Shown here piece by piece: positions 46,968-58,975 of a stretch of DNA of 64,000 bases. Below the pieces are notes generated by a model. It was given only the letters and a program-made list of their open reading frames with translations. It was not told where the DNA came from and did no database searches. Made by a program: the position numbers and the translations under genes. Source of the stretch: Haemonchus contortus (lineage: Eukaryota > Nematoda > Chromadorea > Rhabditida > Trichostrongylidae); assembly GCA_000469685.2 (NCBI GenBank), contig LS997565.1, forward strand, positions 38,079,019 through 38,143,018, read 5' to 3'. Positions within the stretch are counted from its first letter, which is position 1. The number at the start of each line of letters is the position of its first letter.

Positions 46968-49850
46968 ATGCGTATTCTAGAAGATTCAAAGGATTCCGAC
47001 GTGGCAGAGCAGTACTCCATTGAGGTGAAAAAATTGCACGATCACATTGGGCGCAATTGCTATCCCAGCTTTTCGTTTTCTTCACCTTAGTTTCGACGAA
47101 ACTTCACATTTTTACTCGAGTCAGTTTTAGCTCTGGTTGTATATCCTGCCTTATCTAAAACATTACGATAACTACAGTTCCTAGCGGAACATAATCCGCA
47201 CGTAGCCTTCATAGATAATGACACAATAACTACAAATTTAATGTAGCCGCAGGTCTAGACTGAATTAGTCTGAAAGGTGGTCAATGCCTATGGAATGAAC
47301 CCTATCCTACTTTCAAAAAATTGAAGTTTCAGCTTCATCGTTTTCTTCAGAGACGAAACTGCCGTTCTACCCTAAACCTGTCAATTCTCGCGCTGTTGAG
47401 AATTCTGAGTGAATGACACCTTCTGTATTTGGATGTATCGAGTGTCTCGAAGACTAGGTCAGCATTCATGTAGCTGGCAATTTTTTCTGACCTTTCGCGA
47501 TAGAGTTGACCTTACTCTCTAACTTCTTTGGCTGAAATTTGGAATGTGGGCACTCATCTGTGCTTTAATTCGGGCACCATTATAGCAGAAAATTGCAAAT
47601 GAGTTGTCGCTTTCTTGATAGCGATGAGTAAGTTTGTGAAGGATCACTTGGAGCACTTTCATCTGACGACTTAAAAAGATCGAGGGCAGAACACAGTAAG
47701 GCTATCCTTTGACGATTCCATGGTGGTCGGTGCAGAAACATACTGTATGAAGGAGGTTTTTGGTGCCGTACACTATTTGAACATGCGAAGTATGGTGTAT
47801 GCACTTTATCGAGTTCGATTATGACGTTCACTCGGTCTGGTAATCCAAATTCTTTGAAAAGCTTCGCTGGAACGAATGCAGCTGTAGAACATCGTTTGTG
47901 TTCATTTCCAAGGCATAAGTCGATGATTCGGACGTCCCATAGGGGGAAGTAGTTCCTTGCTCCGTCACACTTGATCAACCAAAATCTATGCCATCAACAA
48001 CACGGCACTCGTGTGCACCGACCGAGATTTTTTTGGCATGTTGCAAAAAAAATGACCCAGATTTCGTCGTCTTGTGCGAGTGTTCTTTCACCTCTTCGGC
48101 CTTCCTACCACTTCATTTCTCCTCACTTAGCATAACGTATCAGTGAAACATACCAAGGCAGATTATTTGACGGCAGTATTGCAAAAAGCCTGCAACGAGT
48201 TCGACGCAAACATCCCCCTCTAAGTTGAACATTTGTCTCGACGGTCTTCGAGGCTGCGACGAAGTGGATGGAGTATCTTCTGCTCCGAGGTGGAAACATT
48301 TTATGTCACGACATCTATTCAGTATATGTTCAGGAATGAACAACTATTCTTTGCACATATGTTTGTTTTAGAAAGTAGATGAGAGATTCGATGTTATTTT
48401 TTCATTATTTCAGAATGGAGTGTCTGTAGTTACCTCGCTATACAACCGGGTTTCATTGTTAGTTTCTCTAGTCACATCAATATTTTCAGCATCCTACACG
48501 ATCTTCTTTCTGTATCGCCAAGAGAAGAGAGCAGAGCAGCCTATTTTTTTAAAATTGGTTCAATAAGTTTTAAAATAATTTTCATCTTTGCCAACGGGTA
48601 GATTTTTCACTAATAAGTCTCATAAATCTTACCTTTCTGTTATAGTATCTTTTGATTGACTGTGGCTAAAAACTAGTTTTATTAATCAGTGATTGCGAAT
48701 TTTTAGCTATTCATAGCCTGATGTTTAATTCTTACACACACTATTTTTCTTTCTATGCATATACTGCCTCGCTCACAGTAATATAAATGCCGCTATGAAG
48801 GTGGTTCTTCAACAAACCCATTTTCATTTGACCCTCTACTATAAATGTGTATAAAGTGGATTGCAGATTCTTTCTTGCTGTAACATTGGCATTCTAATGA
48901 CCAGTTAGGCTGCGGACATCGACTCAGGATTCGAAACCGTAACCATGCGTGTGTGTGATAATGCGCCACTCGTCACTGCACCACCTCTGCCCTAACATTA
49001 CCGATGAATATAAAAATGAGAGCATATGTTCCATATTTCAGCCCCATTATTTCAGGGGCATCACTTAGCGCTGACATTTCTACATTTAACAAATTGTCAA
49101 ATTTTTATTCCGCGATTATTGTATGCACTCATGCTCATATCATTTACTTCTATAATACATATCTTACTACAGAATTCGTAGTAGTTGTCATAGTAGTTGA
49201 GAGATGGATTGCTTTCATATTCTGGGGTAGCTACGAGACAGGATACAGAAAGTTGGCACCGGTACTGATAGCAGTAGCAGTGAGTTTGTTCGTGTTGTAA
49301 CTCTTTTATTCAAAATAATCTTTTTATAGAGTTTCAGAAGAATATGTTTGAGGGTCAAAAACTGGAGGGAGTTGTCTAATTGCTTCATCCCTGTACCAAA
49401 ATCCTTACTTGATTTGAGAGTTTGTCAGCCTGAGCTCTCTCGAGATCTTTTGCAGATCACTGGTCTTCTGCTGACAGATGTTTTATACCTTCTCTTCCCT
49501 AAATGAAACGGTAAGTTTTCAATGTTTGTGAATAATTTTCTGCTAGGTCATGATTAAACGGTGGAAATCTAAGTTTTGATGGGAACATTTCAGATTAGAT
49601 TCGAAATACTCGGCACTGGCTCTAGCATTAGTGTCTATGGGGTCAAAGAATTTCACTGGGAATGACAGAATGTCATTGTCTTCGAAACTCCAATCAAAAG
49701 AGAACATGATCGCCTCAAGGCTGCAATTTTGGATTTCTACCTTCCAACTTACAGCACTGTGTTGTTTACACAGTGTTTTGTTATGCTTGAGAATCTATCA
49801 GACCACATATCCCATGCCACTAGCACTAGAAGAAACTATAATGTGAGTTT
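46968..49850 (+). pseudogene. Type-1 chemoreceptor pseudogene G, diverged and truncated
   Basis: Recognisable parts: exon 0 at 46968-47024 (MRILEDSKDSDVAEQYSIE); exon 1 from 48414 (NGVSVVTSLYNRVSLLV, with the FFHRNLR end replaced by IFLKLVQ); an exon 2 relic near 48738-48800 without a good acceptor; exon 3 at about 49057-49279, where the first part (HHLALTFLHLTNCQIF) and the later ERWIAFIFWGSYETGYRKL lie in different frames; exon 5 at about 49669-49842 (MSLSSKLQSKENMIAS) with one base lost at its end. Exon 4 is reduced to traces, and exons 6 and 7 are absent. Intron 1 contains an unexplained minus-strand 132-codon frame (47580-47978) and intron 2 a partial SINE. Confidence 0.82.
48900..48991 (-). 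mobile_element. Partial tRNA-headed SINE in intron 2 of G
   Basis: Only the tRNA-like head is left: minus strand GGCAGAGGTGGTGCAGTGAC, GCGCATTATCACACACACGC, ACGGTTTCGAATCCTGAGTC. Same intron as the copies in C and E. Confidence 0.65.
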
Positions 49851-50116
49851 TTCAGTTATTAAACTGTCTAAATCTTTTGTGTTCACTTCATAATGTCTAG
49901 GCAGCCTCCATAGAAAAGCTTTTACTATAAATTATTGAATTACTACTGAATCATCAACCCTGAGTAGCACAACGCAGCATTCACACGTTGGAAACTCTTC
50001 TGACACAAACTCACTATCCCTCAAGGTCAGACCTTACCCAATTAATGAGAGGTGAAATGAGTAGATTGTAGGAGTCTGAAGTCTGAAGGATAGTCTTGAG
50101 ACGCCAACCATTTCTG

Positions 50117-50381
50117 TCTGATGGATGCGTCCACGCATTCGGCTCTCATATAGAATCGTAGTAGGGGATTGAATGCGTATGTGACTGATTTAATGACTTC
50201 CCGTGGCCAGCCAATATGGATGTTAGTGCTTTTATCCTTTCAGACGAGTTCATTACCAATTAACCCACCGCCCACCTCGGAAGGATGGGAGGCGTTTGGT
50301 CAAGCCGTAACCGAGGCGGGATTTGGAGCCGTGACCATGCGTGTGTGATAATGCGCCACTTGCCACAACACCACCTCCGCC
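50117..50381 (-). mobile_element. tRNA-headed SINE copy before gene c
   Basis: Minus strand: GGCGGAGGTGGTGTTGTGGC, AAGTGGCGCATTATCACACA, CACGGCTCCAAATCCCGCC, then the body GGTAATGAACTCGTCTG and the tail AGCCGAATGCGTGGACGC. Lies between G and gene c, as in the A-a and B-b pairs. Confidence 0.75.
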
Positions 50382-51955
50382 ATGAACAAAAGTAAAGAAA
50401 ATAGAAACGGTCGTGAATATCGTCATCTATTTTTCATGATATTTAAACTATTGTAGTTTTGTGCAAAAGATAAAGCGTAGTTAAAAGTTACAGCACGTTC
50501 AGAGGCGAAAGAACCTGCAGAGGTTCTTCCGCACTACTAACAGGATCCTTAGGATTTGTTGTGAGGGGCAGAAAAAAAAAACAAAGAAAAAACAATCCAA
50601 TGTCACTTCATCTGCTTTGAATTGGTGAAACGCCTATTGTCACACGAAAACGGATTGCCGAAAAGGGCAGCAGATCTTAAAGCGAATAAGATTCATCACT
50701 AGTTTTTTAGGAGGCGCCACGTGCATAATCGACGGTCACAAAATTTGATTTACTTTTCAGCTGAGTTTTCCTGCGGTAACTCCCGAGCATACAGTCTTCA
50801 TAGAAAATCTGACAATCAGGGGGATTCGAAATTGATTCCCACATAAAATTTCGTCATGTTGCTTTCTAGCAATGTGATAGCCATTAGGAACTGAAAATCT
50901 TCTGCTATCGACTCTTCGACTGCACCGTTTCGGTTCCATGCTCATCACCATTCGACACAAAGCAAAAATCGTCGCATTTCCAAACCTGTGCTCACACGGT
51001 AGGACACCATACAATTATATTATACCAAAACCAACGGTTCTTTGACATAAAAACAGCTTTTGCGTTCGTTTTGCATAAAAAGCTTACAAATAATTAGATA
51101 GATCTTCATCTGTTTTGATTATTAGTTTGAATGTTTGACAATCTCTAGAGACATTATTTATGTAACTCCCAAACACTGTTTCATGCTAGAGACAACAACT
51201 TCCTCTTACTCATGGAGTGAGCTTTAATATGTTATTCTCTTTAGCGGTCTTCGACAGCTTTGCTCGAATCGTAGATAGAGATCTATTAAAATCCTAAAGT
51301 TGTAAATGTTTTGAAAAGGTTTCTATCACAAAAAAAGCTAATAGGTACCATATTGAGAGTTTATGGGAGCTATTTTAATTTTTATTACTTTGTACTAACT
51401 GGCTGCTCTTGTGCTCCCCTCTCACTGCTCATTTGCTGTAGTAACGTCGCCAGAGATTCAGTATTTTCGAAAGGGCGATTTACAGCTACCTACAGGAACT
51501 TGAGCACTTCCAAGGGTTGAGTTCCGCTTGATAATGGCCCCACAGGCCAGCCTTTCAGTTTTGAATTGTACAGTACTCTCGAAGGAACTAAGGTTGTGTT
51601 ATCTGTTACGTTACGATTAAGTAGATAAACAGATGCTCTGTTGGAGGCAGTTTTTTGGCGAGCGTTGACGTACCCTCTGCTTCCCGGTGTACTGTACATA
51701 ACTTACGCTTGAAAGGAGGGCCAATAGGTCATCACTAGTTTACCTCTGATTTGTATGAGCGAGGGAACTCAGGGTTTCGGAAGTACAAGAGGTAACAAGA
51801 ACAGAGTAAGGAGAGCCAAAGCCAACTTCGAGTTCTTTACGAGGATGAAGTCTTGCACACAACTCGCAAACCTTGTGATATTTTTGCATCTCCTACTGCA
51901 GTGACGTAGCACCAGTTAATGGAACAACAAGTCAAAATATCACTATTTTTCAGAA
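50382..51955. other. Upstream region of gene c
   Basis: Homologous to the upstream regions of genes a and b, including AGAGACAACAACTTCCTC near 51188. No exon supported. Confidence 0.6.
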
Positions 51956-54900
51956 ATGGCTCCTCCAATGCCATTATGGGAAGTTTCCGTGATGGTTTTC
52001 AGTTGGTCTTCGTTTGTTAGTTACTTGTTGGTCTGCATTGTGGTGTTCATTCGTAGAAAGCATATACCACCTGTACAGAAATGTTTTTTAAACGTCGCCA
52101 TGTTTAATGTAAGTTCCATTGTCTATTCCATGTTCCAAAGGGTGCATTCATTGAATAAGTGTCATTTGATCATTTATAAGAGTCTCGCATATGACAAGTC
52201 CATCTTGAGGATCGTTGCCAACAGATCCTATTTGGTAATCATAAGCACTATAGGAGCAAAAGACCACTTGAATTCTTCCAAAGAAACTCCTTGTTAAAAG
52301 ATCTCTCGTACTGTTTGACCCTGCCGGTTAGGGGCTTCTACTGGATTGTTGGAAAAGCTTCTCCGTATCGTAAGGCTCTCTCGATTGGAGGTATTATGAG
52401 GAACCCGAAAAATCCGATTCCTGAAGATCTTTCTGATCGCTTGACTTTTGAGGGACGTCACCGCATGATCCTGTGAAGGAAATCTTCGAAGGAAGATCCC
52501 TTTGTATTGTAAGGCTCTTTCGGTCTGGGAATTATCAAATGGGGGTGGTACTCATCTAAGATTTGCCGTAAATAGCTTCTCCTCAAAAATCGCGTCGCGG
52601 TACATCAGTATAGTCAGATGATCGTACCTATCGACTCTACTTCATATTTGGACCCCAATGGTAGGAGCTGAAGTCGGTTAAATCGCCGCAAATTTCGCCG
52701 CGCGATTTGCCGCGTCCATCCAGTTTTGGGTGAATGTACCCATACCCTAGAAAGGGTAGGTTCAAATATTTAGGGAGCGGTACTGACACAATAGCCATCA
52801 CGGAACCACTTTTCTCGCCCTGTGGACTCGGTTAGTAGGACTGCCTCTCTAATCAGATCAGTAGCGATTGGTAGTGGCGTATTTCACAAAACTAGTATGG
52901 TGGAAAGCTGTTATGCTTCAACATTTTCAGTCGTTAGCCGAAGTGGCCCTATTCCTCTGTATCGAAATCACCATACGAGCACGGAAGTATTGTCTTCTGC
53001 CGTTTTATCAACAACTTCCACCATCATACTTGGCCGTACCCAGCGTTTGTTTGTCATTGTCACTAAGGAGTTGTACCTTTCTTGGGTTCATCACATTGGC
53101 TATCAATCGATTCACAGCTATTATATTTCCACTGAGGTATTGCCAGGTATGAAATAATGATCACTATATTGAGCTACTTTTCAATGTTGTTCCAAATTCA
53201 GGTATGGACAACAAGAACAGCTGTTATGATCTGCCTTCTTAACTGGACGATAGCATTAGCTCTAACTATAGCTGGTATTATACTTGGCAATCCTACGGGG
53301 TCATTTTATTTCTCTAGTGAAGGAACGATTGAAATCAATTACACATATAGTGGTACTAAGGTGAATAATTATTTGAGCACGCAATATCTGCTCCACAACG
53401 TTTCTCTTTTTCCTGTTGTGGATATAAACGATTTGATAATTTTTTTTCAGATTCTAGCCTACACCGCCATAGTGCTTTGTGTGTTCGCGGTTGTAGTGTG
53501 CACTTGTTTGTATGCCTCACTCGGCTATGTGATTTTTACATCGAAATTGAGAAGAAGGGTACGCTGTAATTTGATAAATAGTATAGTTAATATTAGTAAT
53601 AGTTATAAAAAAAATCAGTAATATAATTATTTGTGTTTTGGGGTGTGCCACAATACTATCGACGATAAAGTCGCGATCTTCAACCCATTGCGATTCAGAT
53701 TTACACCTTTTTCTATTTCCCCAAGCATGCAACGACATCACCCGGATGAGCTATCTCCGCCCCGAAAATCGCGATGCGCTCGCCGCACACGATCGCATGC
53801 ATTGAAGGGGAATGTAACAGTTCTCAGTGAAAGAATATTGAAATGGCAGCGGGCCCGTGCCGTTTGCCATGGAAATTCGGGGAGATGTACCGCTGCCCAC
53901 ATCATAGTGTTACTTCAATAGAGGGTGTTGACTTTCCCTCTGCGACTTTAGATCTTATTTTCTTGATTGTTGAATCGTACTCGAGCTTGTTCTCAAGACA
54001 TGTTTCCTGCGCTTTTGGCCCTCAAATAACTCTTCATTCCCTAACTGCAATCAAAACGGATTCCTAAAAGCCATCAAGAAGACGAGGGCAAGCGGGGCCT
54101 CGGTAGGGTAAGAGATACAATCACGGTACCCGTATTGTACAGTAACGGGTTCGAGCATAATCTCGGCGATAGAATCGCACGTTCCTTATTTACATCAGTT
54201 TGAGCTGAGCCCTAGACAATTGCTGCAGAGTATAAGGCGCAAAAATGCATCATTGAGAAGAAAATGAGTTATGAAGGTAAAAACTGGAGGAACAATGGAA
54301 CACATTCATTTTCACCTGTACTGACTCTGGAAAATTAGAAATGAGCGGCTGAATGAAAAATTATGTTCCAGACAACATCATCATGCAAGTTGGGATCTTA
54401 GTAGTGAAATTTTTTTCAATTCCAGAATATGGATATTGGTAAAGGCGAGTTGAGATATCTCTTATGTGCTATCCTCACATTCGTTCCTCTTATATTGGAG
54501 TTCACCCGGAGTTTCTTCGAAGCGAGCAGCTTCTTGAACGGTGGACAGTTCGTGGCTATTGCTAAGAGAACGTGGTTAGTTCTGCTGTGGAAGTTTGAGA
54601 ACAAAAGTATGTTGCGCAGCAAAGTTGAATTTCATCAGCTCCTACTATATTTCTTGCCCACTATCGTAGTTTGGAATTTCCAATAGCGTACTGGTTTGGT
54701 AGACTTAGCCTAACTTCAGCGTTAACGTTAAAATATTAAATTTTAAATTGATGGGTACCCAGTTGAGAAAGTTGAGAAACTAATTGCGATTCTCCCCTCC
54801 CCTCCGAAATATCTGCAGAAATCCATGACTTAGTATGATGCAACAACAGTATCTTTGTTAAATAGTGAAAATCAGGCATTCTCACCTATACTATCACAAG

Positions 54901-55595
54901 TCACATATTCAGCCATAGTGGAAGGATTTCTGATAGTCGTGTCCTGTAATGGATATTGAGTCAAACAGACTCAATAAGTCGGGAAAAGTCTTTGAAATCT
55001 GTACAAAATCTTAGGTTTGCAGACGGCAGAGAGATGAAAGTATGGGTTGGGGTCAAAATGAGGTTGATAGGAGTGAAGTTTATTTGCATAGTTACTCTTC
55101 AATGTAAGAAGCTCCACTCAACAGAGATCTACAAGGACAAGCCTACCTTGAAAAAGGGGGGCTCCGTATTGAGCTCTCAAACTCACTACGTGAACTTCTA
55201 TCTATCGTCTAAGGCGAATCCATTCCGAGATTTTTGCTAGCTTCAAAAGCTTTTCATCGGGCGTGCAGCCAAATAACAGTAGGTTAAAATGCGAAGATTG
55301 TGGGAAGAACCGTTTTAACAATTCTTCAACCTCCACTTCAAGCTGTTTCTGGTGCAAAATTTATTTTTAGCACGCTCCCTTTTTTACTAGGAAGCTGTGG
55401 TATCAGGATAAGTAGAAAATGAACTGTTCAATTTCCAGGATTTTAAGTCACGACTTGATGCTGGGCATCCAGTTTTTCTCCCTCATCTTCATCACAAGGC
55501 TGTATCGTCTGATTTCTGATGTTTTTGTCACAAGTCGTCGACTGCTCAGCAATGGACTCTCAAACAGGGAAAGTGCGAACCAGGCATGGAAATGA
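51956..55595 (+). CDS. Type-2 7TM chemoreceptor c (Srg-superfamily, Srv-like)
   Basis: Exons 51956-52108, 52931-53146, 53202-53360, 53451-53558, 54426-54574 and 55439-55595 form one open frame of 313 residues; all introns are GT-AG (intron 1 GTAAGT). The ATG follows TTTTTCAG by two bases. Exon 1 has MAPPMPLWEVSVMVF and FIRRKH; exon 2 NRFTAIIFPLRYCQ, followed by VW instead of IW; exon 3 NPTGSFYFSSEGTIEIN; exon 5 RYLLCAILTFVPLILEFTRS; exon 6 IFITRLYRLISDVF. After TM7 a small deletion relative to genes a and b shifts the frame, giving a shorter, unrelated cytoplasmic tail (TSRRLLSNGLSNRE...). The transmembrane core is unaffected, so the gene is probably functional. Confidence 0.85.
54075..54175 (+). 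repeat. tRNA-like decayed repeat in intron 4 of gene c
   Basis: Has GGGGCCTCGGTAGGGTAAG and, about 40 bp on, TAACGGGTTCGAGCATAA, the spacing of A and B boxes in a tRNA-like unit. Similar decayed units lie on the minus strand at about 34190-34290, 44280-44395 and 62880-63000. A second, older SINE family is likely. Confidence 0.45.
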
Positions 55596-55960
55596 CGTTT
55601 GGAACCCATAGGATTTGAAAACGGTTGTTGTTAAAGCAATAAATCGCAGTAGTGAATTACCAAATGTTTTTCATTTGGAACGATTGATCAGTTTTAACTG
55701 GATAAATATATCGTTCACCAAACTTTTCACGCGATAAATTTGAAAAGAAATTGCTAACACATACCCGAAAAAGGGGGACGCATTGAGCCTTCAAATAATA
55801 CTGGAATTTTTTGAAGACTATTTTCTGGTTTCTAGACGCTGCGGTCTTCAGAAGTGAATTCTGCTGACTTTCTTTGAGTTTTTGACGTTAGTAGCCATGA
55901 ATGATGGAACAAAGTCATTGCAGAAATGGCAGCTCCCTAACACATTTCCATTTCACCCAC
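55596..55960. other. 3' flank of gene c
   Basis: Contains AAGCAATAAATCGC about 40 bp after the stop, a possible polyadenylation signal. No exon seen. Confidence 0.45.
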
Positions 55961-56250
55961 GGACCGAGGTGGTGTAGCGGCAATTTATGCACAATCACGC
56001 ACGCATGCTCGCAGGTTTGAATCCCGGATCAGTATCCGTCAGGTTAAACCGAGCCTTCTGTCCTTCCGGGTCGGTTAATTGGTACCACTCTCGTTGGAGA
56101 GGATAAAAGCACTGCCTTGTACATCCACGGTCGCCCCAAGTCATTGTATAGGCCACGTACATACGCATTTAATCCGTCACTACGATTCTGAATAAGAGTG
56201 GAATGCAGGGTCGCTCTCACACGCGACTGATTGACGCCAAAGGAATTGAG
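55961..56250 (+). mobile_element. tRNA-headed SINE copy downstream of gene c
   Basis: GAGGTGGTGTAGCGGCAA head, GCAGGTTTGAATCCCGGATC, AACCGAGCCTTCTGTCC, GGTTAATTGGTACCACTCTC, CATTGTATAGGCCACGTACA, GACTGATTGACGCC tail. Same place as the copy after gene b. Confidence 0.75.
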
Positions 56251-57551
56251 GGCTATTTTAAAAAAATTATGATACTTGTACACATCATCACTCCTCAGCT
56301 ACTGTTCTGGAATCAAGAACCAGGAAATACATTCGCGGGAAGTGCTAGATGAACTCTTTCTCAAACACTCGGAAGTGGAGAACAAGAAGCCTTACAAGCG
56401 TGGTCAACCAATTTTGCAGACACTACCAGAATCCAGCTCGTCAGTATCTGAAGCTTGCGCACTTAAGCAATTTTAGAAATTTTTTTCACGGAAACTCTTC
56501 CTTCAGTCATGTCCACACTGATCATGCATTATATTGTCTCCGTAAATAAGTCCCACTCAAGAAGTGAGGTTCAATTAATCAATTATTGTGCATGCTCCAT
56601 ATGAATGAACGAATCCTGTTAATCGGCGACCGTTTCTCCACAAAATGGTCACCACGGTACCCGAAAAGAAGTTGTAGCTTGAAGAAGCTGCTACAGATCG
56701 AGAATCTTCAAAACGATATGCTACGGTCCAGAACACAGAATCATGCTCGGAAGACGTGAGTATTACTGTCGCAATAACAGATACCATTTCGCTAGCTCAC
56801 AAGAAAGGATTCAAGCTTCACCGTATTCGGACGCTGCCGTGCTTCCGAGACTGGAGATGCCTAGCTTTTTCGGAAGCCCTCCTCTACCTCTCCACTTTTT
56901 GGTCTCGGTAGCAAGTCCTCGTCCACTCGAAGATAGACCTATTGAACGCATCAAAGTTTTCATTGCTAAATGGTTGCTTGTGAGGACAAGCTTTACAATC
57001 TATCGAAGGTATTCCCTTCACCGACGAAAACTACAGTACGGCCGTGGATATTCCACAACAAATGGTCTACAACCCCTGAGCCTTGCGCCGCCTGATTTAC
57101 ATCGAACTTGCCAATTTTTCCAAGTGCGACAGACAAGGGAGACGTCTTCAGAAAATTTACTTGAAAGTGCTCCACCTTATCAAGTAGTACACCTCCATCA
57201 CCTGTACAACAAACGTCCGCGATTCGTTCAATCCAAGATATACGACGCACAGGAAAACAGATGAGCTTCACCCCGGTTCAACTAATATATCTACTCTCGG
57301 ACTGGTTAGGAAAGAAGTTACATTACGGCATCCCTATCAACTCCAACTTTCGAACTTCAGCAGCAGCAGATACACAATGGATCAAAAAACCCACATGCCC
57401 CACGAATGTACGGTTAACGTCGTGCCATTTCTGCTTCAGGACAGTGCATTCCAATGTCGCGATATCAACATTCCAGACGAAAGACGCGCCGCACCGAACA
57501 GAATGACTTGTCGCCATGTAAGGCTATCTCTAAACCTCTGCATAGTGCAAA

Positions 57552-57712
57552 CGTTGGTTTTCTTTGCTTGAACTCGGACGAGCTTGATAAAAAAACTTTA
57601 TTCCGTCTTACGTTTCTGCGTGGAAGGCTCTGAAGAAGACGATCCACGTCGAAACGTGAGCCGTAACGAAGTTTTCTTACCAACCTCGACCGAGTTCAAG
57701 CAAAGAAAACCA
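57552..57712. mobile_element. Inverted Penelope-terminus palindrome with hammerhead-like core
   Basis: Arms of about 70 bp: GGTTTTCTTTGCTTGAACTC at left and its complement at right. Near the centre (57626-57662, + strand) the order GGCT / CTGAAGA / A GACG ATCCA CGTC / GAAA / CGTG / AGCC repeats the hammerhead layout seen at 34991, but with G where the cleavable base should be. Probably two Penelope ends joined head to head. Confidence 0.5.
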
Positions 57713-58720
57713 AAGAATGGCCTGTGTTCCAAATGCCTACAACCGAATCACAAAACAAAACGGTGCATACGATCGTCCTGCAGCATCTGAAACTATACCC
57801 ACCCTCCCTCCCTGTCGCCATCCCTCCCTTTGTTATCATTATGAACCACTGTTAAACAAAATCTCATCAGAGAGATGTGAAAATAACTGCCAGGAACAAC
57901 TCAGCCAGCATTTCCAAAGAATTCCACCAATGCTCGACCGAGAGGAACAAAGGATATAAGCTGCACTCGATTTTCAGACGGAAGAGTCTCGAGCGAACTC
58001 GCTCCTCAGTTGATATGGTGAGTTTCTCAAAGGATGTGACAGCAAGCAATACGAAAAGTGGAAGCGATAAAGAGGGAGAACCGAATGCGAAATGTAGTTT
58101 CTGTTACATTGCAATCAATCCAACAACAGTCGAAGCAGAGGACAACGAACAGCGGAATAACAATGAAGAAGTCTTGCCGATGTGTATGGACTGTACACAA
58201 TTGCAGCACTTCCTGTGTCTGTACACTAGTCAATCCAGATGACAGCAGCAAGACAGAAAAAACTCTGTTTAGTGCTTCAACACATTCATATACATATTAC
58301 AATAGAGGTTGCTGGAAAGATGTAAGTAAGCCAAATTAAGGAAAAGGGGATTACGCTCCACTCATTACATTACGTTTGGATAAAAAGAGTTACAGACAGT
58401 ATCATCAAAGCAGTACAATATCAGCACTCTATTACCAAAGAACTCCCTATACCCTCAGAAAGCACAAGCCCTTCCTTTCCTCACAAAATCTCTACCCTTG
58501 CCCTTCAGCCTCCAGCTTCCACCAAACGAGATTGACCATAGCTTCTCGGTATCCAAAAAACACGGATGCACAGGGATTCTCATTGGAATGAACCACTTTT
58601 GGCAGTTGTTCTTTTCCTCCGATTTCCATTCCTCGACAATGACTAGTGGACATTACCTATTGATCACGAAATCAGGGCAGATCATGTCTGGAAGAAAAGC
58701 ATCAACTCGTAGCATTAGGA

Positions 58721-58815
58721 TGAAGAACAAGAAGAAGAGGTAGAAAAAGAAAAAGAATAAGAGAAAGAAAGAAAAAGAAGGAGAAGAAGAAGAAGAAGAA
58801 GAAGGAGAAGAAGGA
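58721..58815. repeat. GAA-rich purine microsatellite
   Basis: About 95 bp of AGAAGAAGAAG/AAAAGAA-type sequence on the + strand. Low complexity. Confidence 0.85.
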
Positions 58816-58975
58816 TCGTTTATCTCTTCTCGGACGAGAGTGTTTTCGCCGCTCTTTGATCTAATACCAATATAAATATGTACACCCAGAGTGAGGTTCA
58901 ATTAATTAATTATTGTGTATTCTCCATATGAATGAACGAATCCTGTGACTGTTAGGCGACTGTTTCTCCACAACA

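Larger units (their letters stand above)
56559..58975 (+). pseudogene. BEL/Pao-like LTR retrotransposon gag relic between direct repeats
   Basis: Two direct repeats of about 85 bp (56559-56643 and 58890-58975, both with CCATATGAATGAACGAATCC and GCGAC.GTTTCTCCACA) enclose about 2.3 kb. Inside, the + strand shows LPRLEMPSFFGSP at about 56850 and, in another frame, a stretch like LNASKFSLLNGCLRGQA, resembling the DUF1759 part of BEL/Pao Gag, then a zinc knuckle CSKCLQPNHKTKRC (Cx2Cx4Hx4C) at about 57722-57763. Many frameshifts; no polymerase found. A fold-back Penelope fragment (57552-57712) interrupts it. The element lies in the upstream region of pseudogene F. Confidence 0.6.
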
